A stretch of 64,000 nucleotides of DNA, taken from contig NZ_RHON01000005.1 in NCBI RefSeq assembly GCF_003946505.1, forward strand, positions 1-64,000, read 5' to 3'. Below are positions 1 to 8,288 of this stretch, piece by piece. The first letter of the stretch is position 1. Every line of letters begins with the position of its first letter. A program made the position numbers and the translations under genes. The DNA comes from Companilactobacillus mishanensis. Lineage in GTDB: Bacteria > Bacillota > Bacilli > Lactobacillales > Lactobacillaceae. The notes under the pieces are model-generated. The model worked only from the letters and a program-made list of their open reading frames with translations, did not search any database and was not told the DNA's origin.

Positions 1-118
1 CTCCAAGTTATCGCTCTCGCTCTAACTCTTTGGCGCCGTTGCTCTGTCGCAACAACAAATAATATATTACCAATTCACTTTGTCTCTTGCAACCCTTTTT
101 TACAAAAAAAATCAGAAA

Positions 119-484
119 TTATTTGCTGTTAGTAATTTGCTTCATTGCATCCCTTATCCAGGTGCTTTTTTGGTCTTTTATAGTCTGATATCCGATTGAA
201 TTCTTGTAGTTCGTCCAAAAATGTTTGTGTAGGATTGGTCTACCGTATTTAGTATCTTGTAATGCTCTTATAGATAAGCTGACTTTCTGATTGTATTCAT
301 CTATATCCATTACTACTACTTCTACTCTATCACCGACTTTGTACTCATTTTCAATGTCAGTTACAAAACCATGCTTCAGTTCTGAAATATGAACCAGTCC
401 CTGTTTTCCATTCGCTAAATTAACAAAAACCCCGTATGGCTGTATCCCTGATACTTTTCCTGAAATCCGATCGCCAATTTTCAT
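119..484 (-). CDS. S1-domain RNA-binding protein, CvfD/GSP13 (YugI) type
   Basis: A 121-residue cytoplasmic protein. Residues 1-75 form one S1/OB-fold RNA-binding domain (GDRISGKVSGIQPYGVFVNL, then GLVHISEL and KVGDRVEVVVMDID). The remaining 45 residues are basic and aromatic without a known domain. Single S1-domain proteins of this length in Firmicutes (YugI/GSP13, CvfD) bind RNA or ribosomes and adjust translation under stress. The start is ATG at 484, preceded by AAGGAGA. It is transcribed away from the FNR gene at 566. The exact subfamily is inferred from length and domain only. Confidence 0.8.
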   Translation of the reverse strand: MKIGDRISGKVSGIQPYGVFVNLANGKQGLVHISELKHGFVTDIENEYKVGDRVEVVVMDIDEYNQKVSLSIRALQDTKYGRPILHKHFWTNYKNSIGYQTIKDQKSTWIRDAMKQITNSK

Positions 485-565
485 AGCCTATCTCCTTTAT
501 CTTTTATACAATTCTGTGTCACAATGTCTTTATACCTATATCATATAGAAAATGGTGACAATTAA

Positions 566-1558
566 ATGACAGACACAATCTATGACATCGTAATTATTGG
601 TGGAGGTCCAGCAGGAATGTTTGCTGCTTATTACGCCTCACTAAGAAAACTTAAAGTTGCTCTCGTAGAGAGTTTACCTAATTTAGGTGGTCAACCGCAA
701 ACTTTATATGCACAAAAAGAGATTTTTGACGTTGCTGCCTTACCTAAAGTATCTGGTACTGAATTAACTGATCAACTTATACAACAACTGAATTTTCTAG
801 ACGTCGATCAATTATTGAGCACTTCAGTAACTGATATCAAACAAACTAATGATAACATTTGGTCACTTACGACTAATAACGGAACAATTAATACTAAGTC
901 GATAATAGTAGCAATTGGAAATGGTGCATTCAAACCTCGTAAGTTAACTTTTGATTATGATCCTTCTATAGAAGAAAACAATCTTTGCTATTTCGTAACA
1001 GACATTGATGAATTCAAAGATAAGAACATCGCAATCGCTGGCGGTGGAGATTCCGCAGTCGACTGGGCCATCCATTTAAATGACATTGCGAATGAGACTG
1101 CCTTGATCCATCGCCGTAACAAATATCGTGCTATGGAATCTAGTGTAGATAGTTTGAACGACTCAGATGTTGAACAACTCAATCCTTACATAATAAAAGA
1201 TGTTAAGTACAACAACGATGACAATAAGAAAATCGATGTTACTTTGAAGAAGATCAGAGCCGACGAAGAAAAAGTTATTACTATAGATAAACTTCTTGTT
1301 AACTATGGCTTCGTTTCTGATTCAAAAATTCTAAAAGATTGGAATTTAGAACTTGAAGGTCCTTTTATAAAAGTTACCCAACAAATGGAAACTAACCTAC
1401 CAAACGTTTTCGCAATCGGAGACATTGTTACATACCCTGGTAAATTACAACTTATTGCAACTGCCTTTGCTGAAGGTCCTATGGCCGTCACTAAAGCAAT
1501 CAAAAACATTTATCCTAACAAAGACTACTTCGAACACAGTACTTCACTATTCAGTTAA
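566..1558 (+). CDS. Ferredoxin/flavodoxin--NADP(+) reductase, thioredoxin-reductase-like (YumC type)
   Basis: A 330-residue FAD flavoprotein moving electrons between NADPH and a ferredoxin or flavodoxin. The N-terminal FAD Rossmann motif (IIGGGPAGMFAAYYAS, residues about 8-25), the second NADPH Rossmann motif (IAGGGDSAVDWA, about 156-167) and the C-terminal FAD motif (FAIGDI, about 281) are all present. The CxxC redox pair of true thioredoxin reductases is absent from the NADPH domain, which assigns it to the FNR2/YumC branch. The RBS GGTGA lies just before ATG 566. It stands alone, divergent from the S1 gene. Confidence 0.92.
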   Translation: MTDTIYDIVIIGGGPAGMFAAYYASLRKLKVALVESLPNLGGQPQTLYAQKEIFDVAALPKVSGTELTDQLIQQLNFLDVDQLLSTSVTDIKQTNDNIWSLTTNNGTINTKSIIVAIGNGAFKPRKLTFDYDPSIEENNLCYFVTDIDEFKDKNIAIAGGGDSAVDWAIHLNDIANETALIHRRNKYRAMESSVDSLNDSDVEQLNPYIIKDVKYNNDDNKKIDVTLKKIRADEEKVITIDKLLVNYGFVSDSKILKDWNLELEGPFIKVTQQMETNLPNVFAIGDIVTYPGKLQLIATAFAEGPMAVTKAIKNIYPNKDYFEHSTSLFS

Positions 1559-1646
1559 TAAGATCTGAATTTTTCGAAGTCTTTAATGTTATTTTAAGGT
1601 AACCTGTTATAATGGAGTTTAATTTGAATTTAATGGAGTTGATTGA

Positions 1647-2300
1647 TTGAGTTACGTTATGAGTCTAGTCGACTTTATTCTCCATATTGATGCTCACATG
1701 GTCAATATTGTTAATAACTTTGGCATTTGGACATACCTAATATTATTTCTGATTATTTTCATCGAAACAGGTGTGGTCATCCTTCCATTTCTCCCCGGAG
1801 ATTCACTAATATTTGCAGCAATGGCGTTAGCAGCCAACCCTGATTACATCCTTTCACCGTGGTTACTGTTTCTGGTATTTTTCGTCGCCACAGTTTTAGG
1901 TGATTCAATGAACTATGAAATTGGAGAACATTTTGGTGAATTTGCAACGAGAAACAAGTATTTAAGTAAACTGATAAATAAAGAACATTTAGACGAAGCA
2001 CATGCCTTTTTCAATAGACATGGTGGAAAAACTATCGCAATCGGTAGATTCATCCCCTTGATCCGGACATTTGTTCCATTCGTTGCCGGAAGCGGTACGA
2101 TGCCTTACGGAAGATTCATCAAATTTAATATGCTTGGTGGTTTTCTATGGGTACTTCTTTGTTCCAGTGCGGGATTCCTCTTCGGAAACATCCCTGCTGT
2201 ACAAGAACACTTTTCAATTATCATAATTGGAATCGTAGTTGTTTCCTTGATTCCTATCTTGGTTACAGCCTTGAGAAATAGAAAAAAAGCTGCAGAATAA
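1647..2300 (+). CDS. DedA/SNARE-associated family inner membrane protein
   Basis: A 217-residue polytopic membrane protein of the DedA superfamily, whose members act in undecaprenyl-phosphate or phospholipid translocation and membrane homeostasis. Visible signatures are FLPGDSLIFAAMALAA in the first half and the family motif GRFIPLIRTFVPFVAGSG with MPYGRF at about residues 132-156, followed by a C-terminal helix. The start is a TTG at 1647, 8 nt after GGAG; an in-frame ATG four codons later is an alternative. It converges on the TIGR01906 gene, sharing a bidirectional terminator. Confidence 0.9.
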   Translation: MSYVMSLVDFILHIDAHMVNIVNNFGIWTYLILFLIIFIETGVVILPFLPGDSLIFAAMALAANPDYILSPWLLFLVFFVATVLGDSMNYEIGEHFGEFATRNKYLSKLINKEHLDEAHAFFNRHGGKTIAIGRFIPLIRTFVPFVAGSGTMPYGRFIKFNMLGGFLWVLLCSSAGFLFGNIPAVQEHFSIIIIGIVVVSLIPILVTALRNRKKAAE

Positions 2301-2304
2301 CAAA

Positions 2305-2344
2305 AAGACTAGAATTTGGTTTTCATAACCAAGTCCTAGTCTTA
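2305..2344. terminator. Bidirectional rho-independent terminator
   Basis: The stem AAGACTAG..TTGGTT closes on AACCAA..CTAGTCTT, with an A-run on the left and a T-run on the right. It can therefore end both the dedA transcript (plus) and the operon ending in the TIGR01906 gene (minus). Confidence 0.9.
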
Positions 2345-2941
2345 TTTTTTTTGAAAATATTTATAAATGTTCAATCCTTCGAATAACACGAAGAATAATA
2401 CAAAACACTGTGTAAAGAACTCTTCAGGTAATACGTCGATTATTGGATCAAGTGATGCGTCGAACAGCCAATCGTTATTTCTAAAAAGAATCTTGTGGAA
2501 AATTACAAAAAAATCGTCGAAGTCTACTACCATTAATGCTGCCAAAATCACTCCAACAATAGCTATGTAAAGGAACACTTTGTTATAGTAGGCGCGCTTT
2601 TTGCGATTGAGCCAGACGTATATTCCAGAAATTATCAAGACAGCAAAATTTAACATGAAGAGTTTTTTGCAGTCCTCAAAATGGGTCCTTCCGGACAGTG
2701 ACGACCTGAAATCGTCGAGGTGCCAGTGCCAGTCGAATGGATTTATCAAGTAGTACATCATTTGATTGTAATTATGCATCAGTCTGGATGAACTCATATT
2801 TGCTTCTTGATCTAAAAAGTAATGCCCAATATCAAAATGAAAAATGGGATAACTAGCAAAAATAGTGACCGTGATGGCTAACGTAAAAAAGAATAGTGCT
2901 AACCCAATTGTGTATATACCATCTTTTTGACTATTTGACAT
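2342..2941 (-). CDS. TIGR01906 family integral membrane protein
   Basis: A 199-residue protein with an N-terminal transmembrane helix (residues about 12-34), a long exported loop containing the conserved region ending in HFEDCKKLF, then two or three further helices. It matches the TIGR01906 family of Firmicutes membrane proteins, whose function is unknown. A longer reading frame exists upstream, but I choose ATG 2941 because it overlaps the HAD gene stop (ATGTCAAATAG), a typical coupled arrangement. It is the last gene of a seven-gene minus-strand operon. Confidence 0.85.
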   Translation of the reverse strand: MSNSQKDGIYTIGLALFFFTLAITVTIFASYPIFHFDIGHYFLDQEANMSSSRLMHNYNQMMYYLINPFDWHWHLDDFRSSLSGRTHFEDCKKLFMLNFAVLIISGIYVWLNRKKRAYYNKVFLYIAIVGVILAALMVVDFDDFFVIFHKILFRNNDWLFDASLDPIIDVLPEEFFTQCFVLFFVLFEGLNIYKYFQKK

Positions 2942-3713
2942 CCCACTCAGCCAAACTTTCAATTTGATAAGTTGGTTTACGTTCTTCCTTGGCAATATCT
3001 TCATGTGTGCTGAAACCTGTATATACAAGTAAAGTATCTAGTCCGGCATTTAATCCACACAGAATATCAGTATTGTAGTTGTCTCCGACCATGACTGCTT
3101 TACTACGGTCAAATCCCTTAGCTGAAACAGCATAGTCCACAATATCAGTTTCTGGTTTTCCAATATATTTAGCTTTCATTTGAGTCGCAGTTTCAACTAA
3201 TGAAATAACTGATCCAGCACCAGGCACTAGTCCACGTTCATTCGGCAAATTAGTATCTGCGTTAGTCCCAATGAAAAATGCTCCACGTTTGATAGCTAAT
3301 GTTGCAACCTCAAACTTGTGATAAGTAACATCGTAATCCAATCCGACTATCACTACATCAGGGTTATCTTCATCTAATTTGATTCCAGTTCCAAAAATGG
3401 CGGATTTCAAACCAAATTCACCGATCACATATGCGGTGTGATTGGAAACATCGTCGTCAAACATATGACGAACATAGTCAGCAGTTGCTAAAGAAGGTGT
3501 AATTACCTGTTCTGCAGTAGCGGTGATTTGGTGATTATTCATCAAATTATCGGCAACCTGTTGAGGTGTCTTAGTTGAGTTGTTGGTTAAAAAATAATAA
3601 TTGATATTATTTGCGTTTAGTCGATCTACAAAATCGTGTGCTTCTGGTATTTTATCTTTTCCACGGTACATTGTTCCGTCAAGATCAATTAAGTATGTTT
3701 CGTAATTAGTCAT
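2931..3713 (-). CDS. HAD-superfamily hydrolase, NagD-like (TIGR01457 family)
   Basis: A 260-residue cytoplasmic phosphatase of the HAD class IIA (NagD/PhoE-like) group. Motif I DLDGTMYRG at residues 9-17 holds the nucleophile and acid/base aspartates, motif II is NNST near residue 43, and the C-terminal motif GDNYNTDILCG supplies the Mg2+ ligands. The substrate is unknown; relatives act on sugar phosphates, glycerol phosphate or nucleotides. It overlaps yutD by 8 bp at its start and the TIGR01906 gene by 11 bp at its end, so translation is probably coupled. Confidence 0.9.
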   Translation of the reverse strand: MTNYETYLIDLDGTMYRGKDKIPEAHDFVDRLNANNINYYFLTNNSTKTPQQVADNLMNNHQITATAEQVITPSLATADYVRHMFDDDVSNHTAYVIGEFGLKSAIFGTGIKLDEDNPDVVIVGLDYDVTYHKFEVATLAIKRGAFFIGTNADTNLPNERGLVPGAGSVISLVETATQMKAKYIGKPETDIVDYAVSAKGFDRSKAVMVGDNYNTDILCGLNAGLDTLLVYTGFSTHEDIAKEERKPTYQIESLAEWDVK

Positions 3714-4398
3714 TATTCTCTCGCTTATCTAGTTTTCTTATCTTAAATGTACGTGTACCGCTATTGGTATTTGTACGTTTCTTTGCTGGCTTGGCTGAAC
3801 TATGGTGATTATTTTGAACCGCTAATTTATTCTTGCGAATTTGTGGCTTCTTCTTATTTGGAGTTCGCTTTGCATTCGATTTATGGTTTGGACCATGAGT
3901 TGTCTGTTTACTATTTACATGATGAGTCTTATGAGCATTATTCTTATTTCTCTCATTATGATGACTACTGTTCGTGTGGTTGTTAGGTCTATTACCTTTA
4001 GCATGTGCAGAATGATGCTTTGGCTTTGTAAGTGGTAACTTGTCCACTCGTTCCAAAATAAAATAAGCACATCCAAAATTACAGTATTCTATTAGATAGT
4101 CCTCGAGATGTGAAATCTTGTTATCCAAGTTACTTTCAAATCTCTTATCCATGAAAAAGCCTTTGAATCGCAGCTGGTCATAGCCCCAATCTCCAACTAT
4201 GTAATCATATTTATCTAAAACAGTATTGTAACGTTCTTCAATTTTTTCACGATCAAAACCGTTATCATGATTTTCAATCAAGCGGTATTTGTTGCCATTG
4301 ATCATAAACAAATCTTCTTCAAGCATGACGACATCAGCCTGTTTTGTTTCTTTTGGTTCAGCTGTATTTTCAGCCTTTTCTTTTGTTTTCTCTTGCAA
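3706..4398 (-). CDS. YutD-like domain protein with basic low-complexity tail
   Basis: The product has 230 residues. Residues about 20-110 match the YutD-like family (MLEEDLFMINGNKYRLIENH, then YDYIVGDWGYDQLRFKGFF), a Firmicutes domain of unknown function. From about residue 120 the protein is a roughly 105-residue tail rich in His, Asn, Lys, Thr and Ser with almost no hydrophobics, so it is likely disordered and possibly binds nucleic acid or metal. The tail roughly doubles the usual YutD length. It sits between the nucleotidase and HAD genes in the same operon. Confidence 0.85.
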   Translation of the reverse strand: MQEKTKEKAENTAEPKETKQADVVMLEEDLFMINGNKYRLIENHDNGFDREKIEERYNTVLDKYDYIVGDWGYDQLRFKGFFMDKRFESNLDNKISHLEDYLIEYCNFGCAYFILERVDKLPLTKPKHHSAHAKGNRPNNHTNSSHHNERNKNNAHKTHHVNSKQTTHGPNHKSNAKRTPNKKKPQIRKNKLAVQNNHHSSAKPAKKRTNTNSGTRTFKIRKLDKRENND

Positions 4399-4407
4399 AT
4401 GATCACC

Positions 4408-5778
4408 TCAAATCGGGTATTTTTCTCTTAAATATTCTGCAAAAACGTTTCTCAAAAAGTCTGGATACATGATTTCATTTTCACCAACGATTTCAATAGT
4501 TGGGAAAAACGGAACGAACATATAATGGTCTAATAAAGCCAGTTTATATTCTTTGTTCATTTCCAGTTCATGTCCATTTATGTAAACATTTCTTTTTTTA
4601 TCGATGGTTATCCCTCGATAAACTAGCTCGCCAAATATCTTACCACGAAAACCCATCCCTTTTTGCAAATGACGACGTAAAAACGGACGATTTTTTTCCA
4701 TTTCCATAACCATGCGCCAAACATTATTACCGGTCATCGTAGTTTTCATAACGTGAATCGCATGAGGAAGCATGTTGTGTAGATCCTTTGCAGTAACTAT
4801 TCCCGCTTTCAAATCAGTCAGAAATAATCCTGAGCTTAACACACCAGCATCGGCATCAGTAAATTTCTGGATTGCATTCAATCCTTCTTCAATTACTGGA
4901 TGCTCACCATTGATATCTTTGGTCATTGTATAAGGAAGTTTGGCGATTTTCTTTTGGTCAAGTATCTGTTCACCTTGATCATACTTTTTCTGAATCCAAT
5001 CATCATCGTTTGCTTCTGAAGGTAAACTAGCAGTCTCAGTAGTAAAAGCCTGCTTTGAAATGACTTTATTCTTATTCAACTGTAACTCAATGGTTCCAAT
5101 ATGTTGTCCATATTTACCAGCGGCAGCCAACAATACACCATTATCCATCTCACCATTTTTAAATAAATGATGCGTATGTGAACCAATTATGACATCGATT
5201 TCAGGATACTTATTGGCGATCATTCGATCCATTGAAACGCCTAGGTGTGATAGAAGTACTACTACATCACAGTTTTCATCCCTCAGCTTGGTAAGAACTT
5301 TTGGCATTTCATCTTGCATCAATCGAATATCCCAACCAAGTAATGGATATGTCAGTATATAAGGTGCAGTGAACCCGATAACACCAATTTTTGTTCCTGC
5401 CTTGGTCGTGATTGTCTTATATTGCTGTGCAAAATTAGCAATTTCCTCAGTTTTTTTATCATAAAGGTTTCCTAATATTACCGAAAAATTAGCGTCATCA
5501 TATAAATGACTTAAATGCTGGTAATCGTTACCCAGTCCCTCATTGTTTCCGATAGTAGCACCATCATAATGTTGTAAGTTCATCCAATCGATATTTGCTC
5601 GTCCATCGGTTGCTTCACTTAGTGGATGCGCACGATCCATCGCATCTCCGATATCAAATAAGAAAAATTCACCATGTTCTGAACTCTGACGTTCTTGCTT
5701 GATAAAGCGCTCAATTTTTGGAAAGTTTTCAAAATGAGAATGTAAATCGTTTGTGTGGATAATTTTTATATTTTCCAT
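4408..5778 (-). CDS. Bifunctional metallophosphatase/5'-nucleotidase, YunD type
   Basis: A 456-residue hydrolase with two domains. The N-terminal calcineurin-like metallophosphoesterase domain shows HTNDLHSHF (residues 6-14), FDIGDAMD, the YunD-type GNNEG motif and GSHTHHLF. The C-terminal 5'-nucleotidase domain spans about residues 280-456. The family hydrolyses nucleoside monophosphates or related phosphodiesters. No signal peptide is visible, in line with the cytoplasmic YunD branch rather than the exported UshA branch. It lies 7 bp downstream of the second metallophosphoesterase gene. Confidence 0.88.
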   Translation of the reverse strand: MENIKIIHTNDLHSHFENFPKIERFIKQERQSSEHGEFFLFDIGDAMDRAHPLSEATDGRANIDWMNLQHYDGATIGNNEGLGNDYQHLSHLYDDANFSVILGNLYDKKTEEIANFAQQYKTITTKAGTKIGVIGFTAPYILTYPLLGWDIRLMQDEMPKVLTKLRDENCDVVVLLSHLGVSMDRMIANKYPEIDVIIGSHTHHLFKNGEMDNGVLLAAAGKYGQHIGTIELQLNKNKVISKQAFTTETASLPSEANDDDWIQKKYDQGEQILDQKKIAKLPYTMTKDINGEHPVIEEGLNAIQKFTDADAGVLSSGLFLTDLKAGIVTAKDLHNMLPHAIHVMKTTMTGNNVWRMVMEMEKNRPFLRRHLQKGMGFRGKIFGELVYRGITIDKKRNVYINGHELEMNKEYKLALLDHYMFVPFFPTIEIVGENEIMYPDFLRNVFAEYLREKYPI

Positions 5779-5785
5779 GAAATCA

Positions 5786-6397
5786 CTACTTTCCTTGTGT
5801 TTTCGCTAAAACAATCTTTTTCTTCTCGTACATCTCGATTATTTCTTCACCACGTAATGGAGAACCCCATGGTAAATCTTCACTCAAATACTCTCGTTCT
5901 GGAGCATCTACACCAATATTGATGTTTTCAGCAACCGGAACACTATAATGGTGAATATGACCGTGCAAATTTAAGATTTGTTGGACTTTTCCAAGTAACA
6001 TTGGGTAGTGAGTACAGTAAAATTGCATATGATCAAATTTCAATAATGCTCCAACATCTTCAAATCGGAATCGTGGCAAACCATCTTCCATTGTTTCATT
6101 ATGATGGTCTAAGAATTTGAATAATGAACGATAATCATGATTCCCCTTGATCAAAATCATATGTCCCTTTAATTGTTTTAAAATATCGTACGTCTCTTCA
6201 TCTGTCGGAGTATCTTGAGGACGCATCGAAATGTCACCTAGATGGTATACTGTGTCTTTATCTTCAACACGTGCATTCCAAGCATCGATCATTTGTTGAT
6301 TCATTGCGGCGCCATTTTTGAAGTGACGGGGAGCAAAGTCGTTAGGTTCTAATAGTTGATAGTGGTAAAAATGTGTATCTGATATAAAATAATTCAT
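5786..6397 (-). CDS. Calcineurin-like metallophosphoesterase
   Basis: A 203-residue single-domain phosphoesterase with the full metal-binding set: ISDTHFYH, YHLGDIS, IKGNHDYR, CTHYP and HGHIHHYS. Its substrate cannot be read from sequence. The start is placed at ATG 6397 (MNYFISDTHF), which puts the first metal motif at the very N-terminus as usual for the family. A TTG eight codons upstream would overlap the preceding gene. It lies between the unknown 108-residue gene and the YunD gene, so two phosphohydrolases sit side by side. Confidence 0.87.
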   Translation of the reverse strand: MNYFISDTHFYHYQLLEPNDFAPRHFKNGAAMNQQMIDAWNARVEDKDTVYHLGDISMRPQDTPTDEETYDILKQLKGHMILIKGNHDYRSLFKFLDHHNETMEDGLPRFRFEDVGALLKFDHMQFYCTHYPMLLGKVQQILNLHGHIHHYSVPVAENINIGVDAPEREYLSEDLPWGSPLRGEEIIEMYEKKKIVLAKTQGK

Positions 6398-6404
6398 TCT
6401 CCCT

Positions 6405-6731
6405 CTAGTCTTCCTTTGCAATTATTTTATTTGCTTTTAGAATATCATTAAACGCGTCTCTTATTTTGCCTTCTGGCTTCTTGTACTCGATCCATTCGGT
6501 CAGTTCCATTGGTGGTACGGTATAATTTTCATTAACGTAATCTTCATAGATTCCAACTGCTGATGAATGTGGAATGTTCAATTTCAAAATTCTTACTTCC
6601 TTAATAAGCCCTAGCTCGGCAGCCTTTTCAGCACGTCCGTTCATTACCACATTACCAATTTCATAATATTTTGTACCATCATTACGCGTTATTTGCTCAA
6701 TCATATCTAAAGTCTGTTGTTCATTATCCAT
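6405..6731 (-). CDS. Conserved hypothetical protein, first gene of the yutD operon
   Basis: A 108-residue soluble, acidic protein with no domain I recognise. It mixes helices and strands, has no transmembrane segment and no cysteine cluster. ATG 6731 follows GGTGA with good spacing, and the gene ends 7 bp before the metallophosphoesterase start. Its place at the head of a tight operon supports it as a real gene. Confidence 0.75.
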   Translation of the reverse strand: MDNEQQTLDMIEQITRNDGTKYYEIGNVVMNGRAEKAAELGLIKEVRILKLNIPHSSAVGIYEDYVNENYTVPPMELTEWIEYKKPEGKIRDAFNDILKANKIIAKED

Positions 6732-6796
6732 CTATTTTTCACCTCAGTAAAATAATATCGTTTATAATAGTACATATCCAAAATTAGGAGTTTAAT

Positions 6797-8224
6797 ATGC
6801 ACTCAAAAAATTTTCTTATAACAAATCTTGCTGCCATCGTTTTTATTTTCATATTCGGCAGTGGCTTCTCTGTCATTGGACATCGAGGAGATCCTATCAA
6901 AGCACCAGAAGAAACCTTTCAAAGTTTTGACACAGCTTTCCACGAAGGTGCTGATTATGTTGAGTTAGACCTACATGTGTCTAAAGATAATGTTTTGGTC
7001 GTGTCTCATGACCGTAACTTAGAACGAATCACAGGAACACCTGCTATCGTTTCTCAACAAAATTTCTCATATTTAAAAACTTTGACACAAAAAAATGGAG
7101 AACCTATACATAGTTTAGACGAAGTCTTCGCCCACTACAAAGATAATCCTAATGCAAAATTCCTAATTGAAACCAAAAAGACTAAAAAAGGCAGTCCCAA
7201 AAACATGGAGGATCTGCTAAACGTCTGTATAAACAAGTATGGAATGCAAAATCGCGTGATGTTTCATTCATTTTCTGCCGAAAGCTTGAAGAAGGAATCC
7301 GAATTGATGCCTTCCATTCCAAGAATTTTCATTGCTGGTACGATCAAACGTGTTAACTTTGAAATTCTACAATACGTCACAGGCGTTAACCTTTCATCAA
7401 ATATAGTGACTCCAGAAATAATCGACGACATGCATTACATGCACAAAACCATTTATGTCTGGGATGAAATGAACGAGAGTCCAAGTAAGTGGAATACGTT
7501 AGTCAACATGCCGATCGATGGTGTTGTAACTAACTTCCCCGCTACTGGTAACGAGTATCGAAATTTGAAGGATAAATCTAAAGAGACCAGTTTCAATCAG
7601 AACACTTATTATTTTGGAACAAAAGACTTACCAGTCTACGAAAATCCTTATCGACAAATTAAAACCAAGAAACAAGTCCATCCACTAGATGGATATCATG
7701 TTTCGAACATCATTAATTTTGAAGGTCAAAAATACGTTCAAATTGGTGAAAATGAATTTGCCAAAGCCACGGGATTCAATCCTGATTCAGAGCTGCTGGG
7801 ACTAAAACCTTATTATGGTGCAAAAGCAATCTATCGTGGTCAACAATCAAACAATTACCTATATAATGATCCAGCTGATCCAGACAGTCTTGCTGGTCGT
7901 CTAACAATCAATAAACCCGAAAAAATATTCAACATTCAAAAAATCGGTTCCGAAACTTGGTTGCAACTTTCAAGTGGCTGGATCAATTCAAAGAATGTCC
8001 TGATTCAACTAAACAATTCAAATTACAAAGGTATCAATAGTAAAGATAGTTATTTTGATTTAACCAAAGGACAACGATTCAACAATGTAGATTTGATGAA
8101 GAATTTCCAATTTCTGAAATCGAATGGACAAGATGTCTCTAGTAGCAAACTATTAAAGCTGTTCGATCATGTACCTTTCATTGTTAATCAAAAATCGTAT
8201 AACAGTTCAATTAATAAAATCTAG
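6797..8224 (+). CDS. Membrane-anchored or exported glycerophosphodiester phosphodiesterase with C-terminal SH3-like region
   Basis: A 475-residue protein. Residues about 6-25 are a signal/anchor helix. Residues about 26-260 are a GDPD TIM-barrel with the catalytic HRGD, APEETFQSF, ELDLHVSKDN and VVSHDRNL. The C-terminal 200 residues hold two tandem bacterial SH3/GW-like repeats (around YYFGTKDLPVYENPY and around YLYNDPADP), which in lactobacilli usually bind cell-wall polymers. The likely job is release of glycerol phosphate from glycerophosphodiesters or lipoteichoic acid turnover at the surface. It is monocistronic. Confidence 0.85.
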   Translation: MHSKNFLITNLAAIVFIFIFGSGFSVIGHRGDPIKAPEETFQSFDTAFHEGADYVELDLHVSKDNVLVVSHDRNLERITGTPAIVSQQNFSYLKTLTQKNGEPIHSLDEVFAHYKDNPNAKFLIETKKTKKGSPKNMEDLLNVCINKYGMQNRVMFHSFSAESLKKESELMPSIPRIFIAGTIKRVNFEILQYVTGVNLSSNIVTPEIIDDMHYMHKTIYVWDEMNESPSKWNTLVNMPIDGVVTNFPATGNEYRNLKDKSKETSFNQNTYYFGTKDLPVYENPYRQIKTKKQVHPLDGYHVSNIINFEGQKYVQIGENEFAKATGFNPDSELLGLKPYYGAKAIYRGQQSNNYLYNDPADPDSLAGRLTINKPEKIFNIQKIGSETWLQLSSGWINSKNVLIQLNNSNYKGINSKDSYFDLTKGQRFNNVDLMKNFQFLKSNGQDVSSSKLLKLFDHVPFIVNQKSYNSSINKI

Positions 8225-8288
8225 CATAATTAGCCATTAGCTACTTAGTTTGATAGAATGGTTTAAATTTATATCGGAGGTTATTTAT

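Noticed and set aside
1..118. Possible gene end or tRNA at the left edge
   Set aside because: A short GTTGC/GCAAC hairpin and A+T-rich sequence are visible, but no open frame, tRNA cloverleaf or other recognisable feature.
566..1558. Annotating the FAD protein as thioredoxin reductase
   Set aside because: The CxxC active-site pair of TrxB is missing, so the ferredoxin-NADP reductase assignment is preferred.
3747..4038. Plus-strand frames opposite the yutD tail, rich in Tyr, Ser and Cys
   Set aside because: They are the antisense image of a His/Asn/Lys-rich low-complexity coding stretch and have no RBS.
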